A stretch of 60,553 bases of DNA from Chromatiaceae bacterium (GTDB lineage Bacteria > Pseudomonadota > Gammaproteobacteria > Chromatiales > Chromatiaceae). Each line of letters starts with the position of its first letter. The stretch's first letter is position 1. Below the pieces are notes generated by a model. It ran no database searches and was not told the origin of the DNA. It saw only the letters and a program-made list of their open reading frames with translations. Location: NCBI GenBank assembly GCA_026984455.1, contig JALSSC010000029.1, forward strand, positions 1-60,553, given 5' to 3'. Of this stretch, positions 37,499 through 46,209 are shown in pieces. The translations under genes and the position numbers were made by a program.

Positions 37499-38044
37499 TT
37501 ACACCGCGGTCCGACGACGACCGAAACCGAGGCCGGCCAGACCGAAACCGAACAGGGCGAGGGTGGCGGGTTCGGGGACCGAAGAAGGGAACCGGGCATC
37601 CCCGTCACTCGAGTCGATAGTCACACGAATCCAACCTGGATCATCAACGGAGCCGGCATTTGTCCCAGCCACTGCCTCTGAGGCACTAAAGAAATATTCA
37701 CTGAGCGCCAAGATGTAATGACCCCCCCCAAGGGCAATGGAAGAGATAAGGGAATCGAGGCCAACGCCACCGTCGTCGTCCGATGCGATGAGATTGGCCA
37801 GAGAGAGACTGGATGAGAACAAGTGAATCTGGGGATCCTCGTTCCAATCACTGGCAGGACTTAGTGTATCCTCACCCTGTGCCTTGATGGAGAAGGTGCC
37901 GGCCGTGGTGACGTCGAAGGTGACATATTGCACCGATCCAGGATCGGTATCAGCGATAAAGACATCCGTCACCAACGGCAACGCCTGCGCCTCGCCCATG
38001 CTCAGGGCCAAGATCCAACTGAATACGCCTAGCAGTTTTCTCAT
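37499..38044 (-). CDS. PEP-CTERM sorted exported protein
   Basis: 181 residues. The signal peptide is KLLGVFSWILALSMGEAQA. The body is acidic, Ser/Asp-rich and beta-like, with segments like SVQYVTFDVTTAGTFSIKAQ and HYILALSEYF that recall short pre-peptidase/jelly-roll domains. The C-terminus is a full sorting signal: VPEP, then a hydrophobic helix (ATLALFGFGLAGLGFG), then RRRTAV. PEP-CTERM proteins are processed by an exosortase (EpsH type) and tied to exopolysaccharide or floc formation; no exosortase lies in the window. AAGGAGG precedes the ATG by 8 bases. Local base composition is clearly AT-richer than the neighbours. Confidence 0.93.
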   Translation of the reverse strand: MRKLLGVFSWILALSMGEAQALPLVTDVFIADTDPGSVQYVTFDVTTAGTFSIKAQGEDTLSPASDWNEDPQIHLFSSSLSLANLIASDDDGGVGLDSLISSIALGGGHYILALSEYFFSASEAVAGTNAGSVDDPGWIRVTIDSSDGDARFPSSVPEPATLALFGFGLAGLGFGRRRTAV

Positions 38045-38116
38045 GATCGTTTTCCTCCTTACTGTTTACAACAAGATCGCCTGTTCGGCCCACCGAAAAA
38101 GGCGCACAGCTAGCTA

Positions 38117-38132
38117 TGCATTTCCAATGCCA
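38117..38132 (-). promoter_or_regulatory. Sigma-54 (RpoN) promoter of the PEP-CTERM gene
   Basis: On the minus strand the sequence is TGGCATTGGAAATGCA. It has GG and GC exactly 10 bases apart, as in the -24/-12 consensus TGGCACG-N4-TTGC. It lies about 72 bases upstream of the ATG at 38044, leaving a leader of about 60 bases with a strong ribosome-binding site. Known for the family: PEP-CTERM genes in several Proteobacteria depend on RpoN and the PrsK/PrsR two-component system. The site is seen; its use is inferred. Confidence 0.65.
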
Positions 38133-38275
38133 TTTTTGTATCATTCTGAATTATTTGGTAGTTTTTCCTTCACCGGCCGCCCGCGGCTCCAATCGCCTGA
38201 AATTGTAAAAAACTTCGACATAGCGATACCGCCCTCTGGGCACTATGACGAACCAAGCCTGCCACCCGCCGAGCG

Positions 38276-38982
38276 CTGGCGTCTCCCCGTTTTTCACCCG
38301 GTTCCCGGAGGGGCGAGCCCAACCTCCTGAAACAAGTCACACACCGGTGATCGGCTGCATCGCTCACGCCACCCGTGGTAGACAATGCGGCGGGCCGGAG
38401 CAAAGAGTCGCTGCCACCCCTGGAGGAGGCTGTAAAACCGACACTGGAGTGACCGTCCGGGCTTCTGGCGCTTCGCCTTGCGCAGCAAGTACGCCGCCTG
38501 CTCCAGATGGGCCGCCAACAGGGCCCAGGCCAGGCTGGCCAGGGCCGCCAGGTTCTGAGGCGTGGCCAGGCGCCGGGCCTGAACCCCCTCCAGTGAGGAT
38601 CCCTGCTCGGTGAAGCGAGACCCTTCCTCGCAAGCCCACCAGTCCAGGTAACGCTCCCCCGGACGTCTGCCAGAAACGCGGCGCGTGGTGATCAGCGCCA
38701 GCAGCTCCCGCTTGCCATGCCGGACAACCACCATCCACAGCGACTTGCCCGCATGTGTGGACAGGCTGCACCGGGTGATGCCACAGAGGGCTTCCTTGTC
38801 CTGAACGCCCGGGCTTTCCATCCGGTTCGTTCTCCGGCATCGTCAGTCACTGGGGGATTCAGTGGGTTATCGTCAACCCCATCGTATCCGGCCGGGAACC
38901 CCTGCCCACCTCTTTCCTCGCTATTTTCATTTATCTTTCATAGCCTTATCCCTGTATCCCCTGAAAAATGGGGAGACGCCGG
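38276..38982 (-). mobile_element. Internally deleted IS remnant with terminal inverted repeats
   Basis: The left tip CTGGCGTCTCCCCGTTTTTC plus A (38276-38296) is the reverse complement, with two mismatches in 21, of the right tip at 38962-38982. The 707 bases between them hold only the C-terminal third of a transposase. No convincing target duplication flanks it. It lies between the PEP-CTERM gene and ccmA. Confidence 0.75.
38294..38821 (-). pseudogene. Transposase fragment, IS4-type (DDE) C-terminus
   Basis: A 175-codon frame whose middle reads SLWMVVVRHGKRELLALITT, then GERYLDWWACEEGSRFTEQG, then LEGVQARRLATPQNLAALAS. This is the usual last-third layout of IS4-like DDE transposases: the Y-x2-R-x3-E-x6-K region followed by a helical RR...NL-ALA segment. 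Here R and K of that motif appear as W and E. The catalytic N-terminal two thirds are absent, since only about 160 bases remain before the IS end. The stop codon lies inside the terminal repeat. Non-functional remnant; the family name is tentative. Confidence 0.7.
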
Positions 38983-39133
38983 ATTGAAAACGTCCTTACC
39001 TGGACCTTTTCAACCGCGGAGCCGGAAAATCCGATGTCCCTCGCGCCCCCGAGGTTGAGCCCACCCCCCGCTACGGGTTAAGGTTGGAGTTTGCGTTCGT
39101 CCGCTCCCTGCCAAGACCCATCATCACCCGTAC
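38822..39133. other. Gene-free stretch upstream of ccmA
   Basis: Besides the end of the IS remnant (to 38982) I see no gene in these 312 bases. The last 150 bases, which must contain the ccm promoter unless transcription enters from the left, show no clear -35/-10 pair. GGTTAAGGTTGGAG at about 39076-39089 is the only purine-rich landmark. Confidence 0.4.
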
Positions 39134-39784
39134 ATGAGCGAAACCGTCCAAGGTCCCCGTCTGGAGGCCGTCGATCTCGAGTGCATCCGTGACGACCGCA
39201 CCCTGTTCAGCGGCCTGCATTTTGGGATTTCCGCTGGTGAGGCCCTGGTCCTGGAAGGCCAGAACGGCAGCGGCAAGACCACCCTGCTGCGGATCCTCTG
39301 CGGCATACGCCTGGCGGAGGCGGGGCGGGTCCTCTGGAACGGGAAGGACATCCACAGGCTGGGGCCGGAATACCACGAGCACCTGGCCTATCTGGGGCAC
39401 AAGAACGGCAACAAGCTGGACCTGACCCCCCTGGAGAACCTGCGCATGGCCCAGGGCCTGGGCAAGCCCCGTGCGGGCGCGGATCTGGAACGGGTCCTGG
39501 ACGAGGTGGACCTGTACGGCTTCGAGGATGTCCCCACCCGCAATCTCTCGGCGGGCCAGCAGCGCCGCCTGGCCATCGCCCGCCTCCTGGCCACCGAATC
39601 GACGCTGTGGATCCTGGACGAACCCTTCACCTCCCTCGACCGCCAGGGTATCGAAAAGATGCAGGGACTGTTCAACCGTCACCTCGCCCAGGGCGGCATG
39701 GCGGCCATGACCACCCATCACCGCATGGACTTCGGGGCCGCCCCCGTGGTCCGGATCGACCTCTCGGAACGCGCCCAGGCATGA
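39134..39784 (+). CDS. ccmA: Cytochrome c maturation ABC ATPase CcmA
   Basis: 216 residues. Walker A is EGQNGSGKTTLLRILCG, the signature is LSAGQQRRLAIARLL (the LSAGQ variant normal for CcmA) and Walker B is LWILDEPFTSLD. It drives release of holo-CcmE from the CcmABCD complex by ATP hydrolysis. First of a run of at least nine overlapping ccm genes. The ATG at 39134 has no strong ribosome-binding site. The stop overlaps the ccmB start (ATGA). Confidence 0.95.
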   Translation: MSETVQGPRLEAVDLECIRDDRTLFSGLHFGISAGEALVLEGQNGSGKTTLLRILCGIRLAEAGRVLWNGKDIHRLGPEYHEHLAYLGHKNGNKLDLTPLENLRMAQGLGKPRAGADLERVLDEVDLYGFEDVPTRNLSAGQQRRLAIARLLATESTLWILDEPFTSLDRQGIEKMQGLFNRHLAQGGMAAMTTHHRMDFGAAPVVRIDLSERAQA

Positions 39785-40464
39785 GTCAGCTTTCCCTCTC
39801 CGCGGCCGTCGGCCTGTTGTTGCGCCGTGATCTCGTGCTGGCCTACCGCCGTCGCGCCGAGCTGGCCAATCCGATCCTCTTCTTCGTCCTCATCACCGCC
39901 CTCTTCCCCCTGGGCATAGGCGCCGATCCGGTGCTCATCGCCAAGGTGGGGCCGGGCATCCTCTGGGTGGCCGCCTTGCTGGCCTCGCTGCTGTCCCTGG
40001 ACGCCATGTTCCGCTCCGACTTCGAGGACGGCTCCCTGGAGCAGTTCATGCTCAGCGCCCAACCGGTATCCATGCTGGTCCTGGCCAAGGTCTTCGCCCA
40101 CTGGTTGGTGACCGGCCTGCCCCTGCTGCTGGTGGCGCCCCTCCTGGCCCTGTTCGTGAACCTGCCCACCGACGCCCTGGGGGTACTCCTGCTGAGCCTC
40201 TTGCTGGGCACCCCGGTATTGAGCCTGATCGGGGCGGTGGGCGTGGCCCTCACCGTGGGCCTGCGCAAGGGTGGGGTGATCCTCTCCCTGCTGGTCCTGC
40301 CCCTGTATGTGCCGGTGCTCATCTTCGGCGCCGACGCGGTCCAGACCGCGGTGGTGGGCATCCCCGCCACCGCCCAGATCTCCTTCATCGCCGCCATGCT
40401 GGCCCTGGCCCTGGCCCTGGCGCCCATGGCCGCGGCGGCCTCCCTGCGTATCAGCCTGAGTTGA
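39781..40464 (+). CDS. ccmB: Cytochrome c maturation permease CcmB
   Basis: 227 residues with six predicted membrane helices. The N-terminal LLLRRDLVLAYRRRAELANP and SLDAMFRSDFEDGSLEQFML are CcmB hallmarks. Membrane partner of CcmA. Overlaps ccmA by 4 bases; ccmC follows after 5 bases. Confidence 0.95.
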   Translation: MSQLSLSAAVGLLLRRDLVLAYRRRAELANPILFFVLITALFPLGIGADPVLIAKVGPGILWVAALLASLLSLDAMFRSDFEDGSLEQFMLSAQPVSMLVLAKVFAHWLVTGLPLLLVAPLLALFVNLPTDALGVLLLSLLLGTPVLSLIGAVGVALTVGLRKGGVILSLLVLPLYVPVLIFGADAVQTAVVGIPATAQISFIAAMLALALALAPMAAAASLRISLS

Positions 40465-40469
40465 CCTCC

Positions 40470-41219
40470 ATGGGTATCAAACGCTTCTTCCATCAGATGG
40501 GTTCGCCCCAGTATTTCTATCGGGTGGCGGGCCTGTGGATTCCCTGGCTGCTGGGGGCGAGCCTGTTGCTGCTGGTGATCGGCTGGGTGGACGGCCTGGT
40601 CTATGCCCCCACCGACTACCAACAGGGCGACAGCTACCGGATCATGTTCATCCATGTGCCGGCGGCCTGGATGTCCATGTTCATCTATATGGTGATGGCC
40701 TTCTCCGGCCTCCTGAGCCTGGTCTGGCGGGTGAAGATGGGCGAGGTGATCGCGGTGAGCTGCGCCCCCATCGGCGCCTCCTTCACCCTCCTCGCCCTGG
40801 CCACCGGCTCCCTCTGGGGCAAGCCCATGTGGGGGACCTGGTGGGTGTGGGACGCCCGCCTCACCTCGGAACTGATCCTGTTTTTCCTCTATCTGGGGGT
40901 GATCGCCCTCTACGGGGCCATCGAGGACCGCCGCGTGGGCGCCCGGGCGGTGGCCATCCTGGCCCTGGTGGGGGTGGTGAACATCCCCATCATCCATTAC
41001 TCGGTGGAGTGGTGGAACACCCTCCACCAGCCGGCCACGATCACCAAGCTGGGCAAGCCCTCCATCGTCCCCAGCATGTTGATCCCGCTGCTGATCGGCG
41101 CCCTCGCCTTCAAACTTTTCTTCTTTGCCACTGTCCTAATGCGGGCACGCAACGAACTCCTCGAACGTGACCGCAACACCCGCTGGGTGAAGAACCTGCT
41201 GGAGGCCGAAGCCAAGTGA
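40470..41219 (+). CDS. ccmC: Haem delivery protein CcmC
   Basis: 249 residues, six helices, with the tryptophan-rich WWD motif GTWWVWDARLTSELILFFLY and flanking His residues (IHVPAAW, IHYSVEWWNTLHQ) that ligate haem. It hands haem to CcmE in the periplasm. The ATG at 40470 is preferred; a TTG at 40461 overlapping the ccmB stop would add three residues. Its stop overlaps the GTG start of ccmD. Confidence 0.95.
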   Translation: MGIKRFFHQMGSPQYFYRVAGLWIPWLLGASLLLLVIGWVDGLVYAPTDYQQGDSYRIMFIHVPAAWMSMFIYMVMAFSGLLSLVWRVKMGEVIAVSCAPIGASFTLLALATGSLWGKPMWGTWWVWDARLTSELILFFLYLGVIALYGAIEDRRVGARAVAILALVGVVNIPIIHYSVEWWNTLHQPATITKLGKPSIVPSMLIPLLIGALAFKLFFFATVLMRARNELLERDRNTRWVKNLLEAEAK

Positions 41220-41383
41220 GCGAATTTCTGCATATGGGCGGTTATGCCGCCTATGTCTGGCCCTCCTACGGCCTCGCCTTGGTCATTCTCGTCTACAACC
41301 TGATCGGCCCGCTGGCGCAACACCGCCGCCTGCGTGCCGCGATCCTGCGCAAGGCCCGCCGGGCCGGGAGGCATGCCAGATGA
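41216..41383 (+). CDS. ccmD: Haem exporter small protein CcmD
   Basis: 55 residues starting at a GTG that overlaps the ccmC stop (GTGA). The reading is SEFLHMGGYAAYVWPSYGLA, one membrane helix, then a basic tail (HRRLRAAILRKARRAGR). This is the standard CcmD pattern (MGGYAxYVWxSYG). It bridges CcmABC and CcmE. Stop overlaps ccmE by ATGA. Short, but supported by position and motif. Confidence 0.93.
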   Translation: MSEFLHMGGYAAYVWPSYGLALVILVYNLIGPLAQHRRLRAAILRKARRAGRHAR

Positions 41384-41835
41384 ATCCGATCCGCAAGAAA
41401 CGCCTCTATCTCATCGGCCTGATGCTGGGAGGCCTGGGGCTCGCCACCTTCCTGGCCCTCAAGGCCTTCGACGACAACCTGATGTTCTTCTTCCCGCCTT
41501 CGGACGTGGTGGCCGGCAAGGCCCCCAAGGACCACCCCTTCCGGGTGGGCGGCCTGGTCAAGGTGGGCAGCGTCGAACGTGACGGCACCCACGTGGAATT
41601 CGACCTCACCGACAACGCCGAGACCATCCGCGTGGCCTACGACGGCATCCTCCCCGATCTGTTCCGCGAGGGTCAGGGTATCGTCGCCACCGGCACCCTG
41701 GCCGGTCCGCGCCGGGTGGTGGCCTCGGAGGTCCTGGCCAAGCACGACGAGAACTATATGCCGCCAGATGTGGCCAAGACCCTGAAGACCGCCCATGCGG
41801 AAGGGATCAAGGGGATGCGGGAGGCGGCCCGATGA
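41380..41835 (+). CDS. ccmE: Haem chaperone CcmE
   Basis: 151 residues. One N-terminal membrane anchor is followed by an OB-fold beta barrel with FRVGGLVKVGSV and the haem-binding motif LAKHDENYMPP, in which the His binds haem covalently and the Tyr is an axial ligand. It ferries haem from CcmC to CcmF/H. The C-terminal tail is short. Overlaps ccmD and ccmF by 4 bases each. Confidence 0.96.
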   Translation: MNPIRKKRLYLIGLMLGGLGLATFLALKAFDDNLMFFFPPSDVVAGKAPKDHPFRVGGLVKVGSVERDGTHVEFDLTDNAETIRVAYDGILPDLFREGQGIVATGTLAGPRRVVASEVLAKHDENYMPPDVAKTLKTAHAEGIKGMREAAR

Positions 41836-43835
41836 TCCCCGAACTCGGCCACCTGGCCCTGGTGATCGCCCTCTGTCTGGCCCTCACCCAGGCCGTCTTC
41901 CCCCTCTGGGGCAGTCTCAACGGCACCCGCGCCTGGATGGCCCTGGCCCGGCCCCTAGCCTATGGCCAGTTCCTTTTCCTGGCCATCGCCATGGGTGCCC
42001 TGGCCTGGGCCTTCCTGCACAACGACTTCTCCGTCCTCTACGTGGCCCAGAACGGCAATACTCACCTGCCGGAGATATACAAGATCTCCGCCATCTGGGG
42101 CGCCCATGAGGGCTCCCTGCTGCTCTGGGCCGTCCTCCTGGGGGGGTGGGGCGCGGCCGTGGCCCTGTTCAGCCGCAAGCTGCCCCTGGAGGTGACGGCC
42201 CGGGTCCTGGCGGTGATGGGCATGGTGGCCATCGGCTTCCTGCTGTTCATGCTGCTCACCTCCAATCCCTTCGAACGCCTGCTGCCGGCCCCGCCCGAGG
42301 GGCGCGACCTCAACCCCCTGCTCCAGGACCCGGGCCTGGCGGTCCATCCGCCCATGCTGTACATGGGCTACGTGGGCTTCTCGGTGGCCTTCGCCTTCGC
42401 CATCGCCGCCCTGATCGGCGGCAAGCTGGATGCGGCCTGGGCGCGTTGGTCACGGCCCTGGACCACGGTGGCCTGGATCTTCCTCACCATCGGCATCACC
42501 CTGGGCTCCTGGTGGGCCTACTACGAGCTGGGCTGGGGCGGCTGGTGGTTCTGGGACCCAGTGGAGAACGCCTCCTTCATGCCCTGGCTGGTGGGCACCG
42601 CCCTGCTGCATTCCCTGGTGGTGACCGAGAAGCGCGGCGCCTTCAAGACCTGGACCGTGCTCCTGGCCCTGTTCGCCTTCTCCATGAGCCTCCTGGGCAC
42701 CTTCCTGGTGCGCTCGGGGGTGCTCACCTCGGTCCATGCCTTCGCCACCGATCCCGCGCGCGGCATGTTCATCCTCGCCTTCCTGGTGGTGGTGATCGGC
42801 GGCTCCCTGACCCTGTACGCCTGGCGCGCCCCCTACATCCATTCGGGGGGGCGCTTCGACCTGATCTCGCGTGAGACCTTGCTCCTGGGCAACAACCTGC
42901 TCCTCACCCTGCTCGCCACCCTGATCCTCCTGGGGACCCTCGCCCCGCTCATCTACGAGGCCCTGGGCTGGGGCAAGATCTCGGTGGGCTTCCCCTGGTT
43001 CAACAAGGTGTTCATCACCCTGAGTCCGTTCCTGGTGCTGCTCATGGGGCTGGGGCCGGTGGCGCGTTGGAAGCGTACCGAGCCGGCCCTGTTGGTGCGC
43101 CGCCTGTGGCTCGCCGCGCTGCTGTCGGTGGTCGCCGCCGCGGCCGCCTGGGCGCTCCCGCACAGCCTCCATCCGAATCTGGTGGCCCTGGGCCTGGGCC
43201 TCGCCGCCTGGCTCCTGTTCAGCCACATCGCCAGCCTGCGTGAACGTTATCGCAACAAGGGTTGGAGCGGCCTCAGCGGCGACCTGCGCAACGGCCGCCT
43301 GGCCTATTTCGGTATGTGGCTGGCCCACATCGGGGTGGCCAGTTTCATCGTCGGGGCGACCCTGGTGAGCAACCTGGGGATCGAAAAGGACATCCGCATG
43401 TCGCCCGGCGACACCTATGAGATGGCCGGCTATCGCTTTCAGTTCGAGGGCGTGAAACAGATCCAGGGCCCCAACTACCGCGCCGACCGGGGCCTCTTCC
43501 GGGTCTACCAGGGCGATCGCCTGATCGCCATGCTGGAGCCAGAGAAACGCATCTACGGCGTCCGGACCCGGCCCATGACCGAGGCCGCCATCGACAAGTC
43601 CCTCTGGCGCGATCTCTATGTCTCCCTGGGCGAGTCCCTGGGGAACGGGGACTGGAGCCTGCGCATCTATTACAAGCCCTTCGTGCGCTGGATCTGGCTG
43701 GCCGGCCTGCTCATGGCCCTGGGCGGCCTGCTGGCCCTCAGCGACCGCCGCTACCGGCTGGCGCCGAAACGGGTCCTGAGCGCGGCCCGGGCGGTGCGCC
43801 TGGCGGCGCAACAGGCCCTCACGGGAGGACGTTGA
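41832..43835 (+). CDS. ccmF: Cytochrome c haem lyase subunit CcmF
   Basis: 667 residues with about 15 membrane helices. The periplasmic WWD domain reads GWGGWWFWDPVENASFMPWL. His-containing motifs HPPMLYMGYVG and the late block RTRPMTEAAIDKSLWRDLYV are diagnostic for CcmF and separate it from NrfE. With CcmH/CcmI it attaches haem to apocytochrome CXXCH motifs. Follows ccmE by ATGA; ccmG begins with no gap. Confidence 0.96.
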   Translation: MIPELGHLALVIALCLALTQAVFPLWGSLNGTRAWMALARPLAYGQFLFLAIAMGALAWAFLHNDFSVLYVAQNGNTHLPEIYKISAIWGAHEGSLLLWAVLLGGWGAAVALFSRKLPLEVTARVLAVMGMVAIGFLLFMLLTSNPFERLLPAPPEGRDLNPLLQDPGLAVHPPMLYMGYVGFSVAFAFAIAALIGGKLDAAWARWSRPWTTVAWIFLTIGITLGSWWAYYELGWGGWWFWDPVENASFMPWLVGTALLHSLVVTEKRGAFKTWTVLLALFAFSMSLLGTFLVRSGVLTSVHAFATDPARGMFILAFLVVVIGGSLTLYAWRAPYIHSGGRFDLISRETLLLGNNLLLTLLATLILLGTLAPLIYEALGWGKISVGFPWFNKVFITLSPFLVLLMGLGPVARWKRTEPALLVRRLWLAALLSVVAAAAAWALPHSLHPNLVALGLGLAAWLLFSHIASLRERYRNKGWSGLSGDLRNGRLAYFGMWLAHIGVASFIVGATLVSNLGIEKDIRMSPGDTYEMAGYRFQFEGVKQIQGPNYRADRGLFRVYQGDRLIAMLEPEKRIYGVRTRPMTEAAIDKSLWRDLYVSLGESLGNGDWSLRIYYKPFVRWIWLAGLLMALGGLLALSDRRYRLAPKRVLSAARAVRLAAQQALTGGR

Positions 43836-44375
43836 ATGAAAGGCTCCGCACGCTTCCTGCTGCCCCTGGGCGGATTCGTGATCCTCGCCGGGCTGCTCGC
43901 CTGGGGCCTCGGCCAGGACCCCAAGCTGATCCCCTCGCCCCTGATCGGCAAGCCGGTCCCGAAGTTCCGGCTGCCCACCCTCCAGGATCCCCAGCGCACC
44001 CTCGACCAGTCCATCTTCCAGGGCAAGGTCGCCCTACTCAATGTCTGGGCCACCTGGTGTGTGTCCTGCCGCCAGGAACACGCCTTTCTGGACCGCCTCG
44101 CCCGGCGCGGAGAGGTGACCCTCTACGCCCTGGACTACAAGGACGAACGCCCGGATGCCCTCAACTGGCTGAGGCGTCTGGGCAATCCCTATGAGGAGGT
44201 CCTGTTCGACGCCGACGGCCGGGTGGGCATCGACTGGGGGGTCTACGGCACCCCGGAGACCTTCGTCGTGGACCGCGAAGGGATCATCCGTTACAAATAC
44301 GTGGGCCCCCTGGACGAACGCTCCTGGGCGGAGAAGGTGGAGCCCGTGGTTCAGAGATTGAAGGCCGAGAGTTGA
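43836..44375 (+). CDS. ccmG: Thiol:disulfide interchange protein CcmG (DsbE)
   Basis: 179 residues, membrane-anchored thioredoxin fold. The active site is WATWCVSC (Cys about 75 and 78), with the cis-Pro region YGTPETFVVD and the acidic CcmG-specific face nearby. It reduces apocytochrome c or CcmH thiols in the periplasm. The ATG follows the ccmF stop directly. Its stop is shared with the ccmH start (TGATG). Confidence 0.95.
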   Translation: MKGSARFLLPLGGFVILAGLLAWGLGQDPKLIPSPLIGKPVPKFRLPTLQDPQRTLDQSIFQGKVALLNVWATWCVSCRQEHAFLDRLARRGEVTLYALDYKDERPDALNWLRRLGNPYEEVLFDADGRVGIDWGVYGTPETFVVDREGIIRYKYVGPLDERSWAEKVEPVVQRLKAES

Positions 44376-44938
44376 TGCCCATGCACCTGACATCCCCCAT
44401 CCGCGGCAGCGGCGTCCCGCGGGCCGCCGCCCGGCGAAGGACCGGCTGGAGACCGGCACTCCATGCCGTGCTGTTGTTCCTGGCCCTGGCCTGCGCCGGC
44501 CTTCAGGCCCAGGCCTACACCCTGTCGGAGTTCACCTTCGACGACCCGGCCCAGGAACGGGACTTCCGCGAACTGATCGGAAAACTCCGCTGTCTGGTGT
44601 GCCAGAACGAGTCCCTGGCCGCCTCTCAGGCAGACCTCGCCCAAGACCTGCGCCAGGAGGTCTACGAGATGATGAAGGCCGGCAAGTCCAAGGCCCAGAT
44701 CCTCGACTTCCTGGTCTCCCGCTATGGCGACTTCGTGCTCTACGATCCACCGGTGAAACCCAGCACCTATCCCCTCTGGTACGGCCCGGCGATCCTCGCC
44801 CTGATCGCCGCCTTCTTCCTGGGGCGCGCCCTGCTGCGACGCAAGAAGGCCCGGGAGACCGAGATCAGCGCAGAGGAGGAACGCCGTGTGCGGGCCCTCC
44901 TGGCCGCCGCCGACAGCCCCGAGGACAACGCCAAATGA
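44375..44938 (+). CDS. ccmH: Cytochrome c maturation protein CcmH
   Basis: 187 residues. A signal peptide (LHAVLLFLALACAGLQAQA) follows an unusually long basic lead (SPIRGSGVPRAAARRRTG). The mature domain has the redox motif LIGKLRCLVCQNESLAAS (LRCxxCQ), and a C-terminal membrane helix and charged tail complete the short CcmH form. It reduces the apocytochrome haem-binding cysteines with CcmG. The CcmI portion is a separate gene here, as in Pseudomonas, not fused as in E. coli. Confidence 0.94.
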   Translation: MPMHLTSPIRGSGVPRAAARRRTGWRPALHAVLLFLALACAGLQAQAYTLSEFTFDDPAQERDFRELIGKLRCLVCQNESLAASQADLAQDLRQEVYEMMKAGKSKAQILDFLVSRYGDFVLYDPPVKPSTYPLWYGPAILALIAAFFLGRALLRRKKARETEISAEEERRVRALLAAADSPEDNAK

Positions 44939-46209
44939 CCACCTTCTGGATCCTCGCCGCGGCCATGGTGGCCGTGGCCCTGCTGTTCGTCCTGCCCCCT
45001 CTGTTGCGCAAACCGCCGGCTCAGGCCGAGGCCATCGACGAGGACGCAGTGAACATCGCCGTGATCCGTCAGCAGTTGGCGGAGCTGGAGGCCGACCTGG
45101 AGGCCGGCAACCTCAGCCGGGAGCAATACGAGAGCGCCCGCCGCGATCTGGAGAAGGAACTCCTGGTGGACGTGGACCTGAACGCCGTGGCCGACGCCCC
45201 GGAGGGGGAGGCGGCGCGCAGCGGTACCTGGGCCGCCCCTGTGCTGGGCGTGGCCCTGCCCCTGCTCGCCCTGGGCCTGTACCTGGCGGTGGGCGACACC
45301 AGTGCCATCACCGCGCCCACCGGCCCGATGGCGGCCGCTCACGCCGGCGCCCCGGGCCGGCACCTGCCCCCCATGGACGTCCTGGTGGAGCGCCTGGCGG
45401 AGAAGATGGCGCAACACCCCGACAACCTGGAAGGCTGGTTGATGCTGGGGCGCAGCTATCTGACCCTGAAGCAGCCACAGAAGGCCCTGGCCGCCATGGA
45501 GCGGGCCTACGGCCTGGCCCCCAAGGACACCAACGTGTTGTTGGGCTATGCCGAGACTCTGGTGCAGGTGAAGGGCCGTTTCACCCCCAAGGCACGTGAA
45601 CTCGTCACCAAGGCCCTGGAGATCAATCCCAAGGCCCCCAACGGCCTGTGGATGCTCGGTCTGGCCGAATTCCAAGCCGGTGATTTCAAGGCCGCGGTCG
45701 AGGCCTGGTCACGTCTGCGCGCCCAGCTCCGGCCCGGCGGCGAGGATGCCCAGGCCCTGAGCCAATACATCGCCAAGGCACGGGAGAAGGCCGGGATGCC
45801 GCCCGAGGCCCCGCAGGTGGCGGCGGCCGCGGCGCCTCGGGCCGGGACCGCCCCGGCCGGCGCGGGCGCGATCCAGGTGGAGGTCACCCTGGCCGACGCC
45901 CTCATGGGTCAGGTCTCCCCGGACGACAGCCTGTTCATCTATGCCAAGGCCCTCCAGGGTCCGCCCATGCCCCTGGCGGTCAAGCGCCTGCGGGCGAAGG
46001 ACCTGCCGGTGAAGGTGACCCTGAACGACGCCCTGGCGATGATGCCGCAGATGCGCCTGTCCCGCTTCGACCGGGTCAAGGTGGGGGCGCGCATCTCCAA
46101 GAGCGGCCGGCCCATCGCCCAGTCCGGTGACCTCGAAGGCGAGGTGCAGCCGGTCCGTCCGGGGCAGAAGGCCCTGGTCCAGGTGGTGATCGACCGGCGT
46201 CACCCTTGA
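44935..46209 (+). CDS. ccmI: TPR apocytochrome c chaperone CcmI (CycH)
   Basis: 424 residues. Two N-terminal membrane helices (about 2-22 and 100-120) flank a cytoplasmic loop with a leucine-zipper-like stretch (AVIRQQLAELEADLEAGNLS). TPR repeats span about 150-270 (LEGWLMLGRSYLTLKQPQKA and following). The C-terminal domain (about 310-420) is a beta-rich periplasmic module common in CycH. It presents apocytochrome c to CcmF/H. ATGA overlap with ccmH; TTGA overlap with the next gene. Confidence 0.92.
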   Translation: MTTFWILAAAMVAVALLFVLPPLLRKPPAQAEAIDEDAVNIAVIRQQLAELEADLEAGNLSREQYESARRDLEKELLVDVDLNAVADAPEGEAARSGTWAAPVLGVALPLLALGLYLAVGDTSAITAPTGPMAAAHAGAPGRHLPPMDVLVERLAEKMAQHPDNLEGWLMLGRSYLTLKQPQKALAAMERAYGLAPKDTNVLLGYAETLVQVKGRFTPKARELVTKALEINPKAPNGLWMLGLAEFQAGDFKAAVEAWSRLRAQLRPGGEDAQALSQYIAKAREKAGMPPEAPQVAAAAAPRAGTAPAGAGAIQVEVTLADALMGQVSPDDSLFIYAKALQGPPMPLAVKRLRAKDLPVKVTLNDALAMMPQMRLSRFDRVKVGARISKSGRPIAQSGDLEGEVQPVRPGQKALVQVVIDRRHP

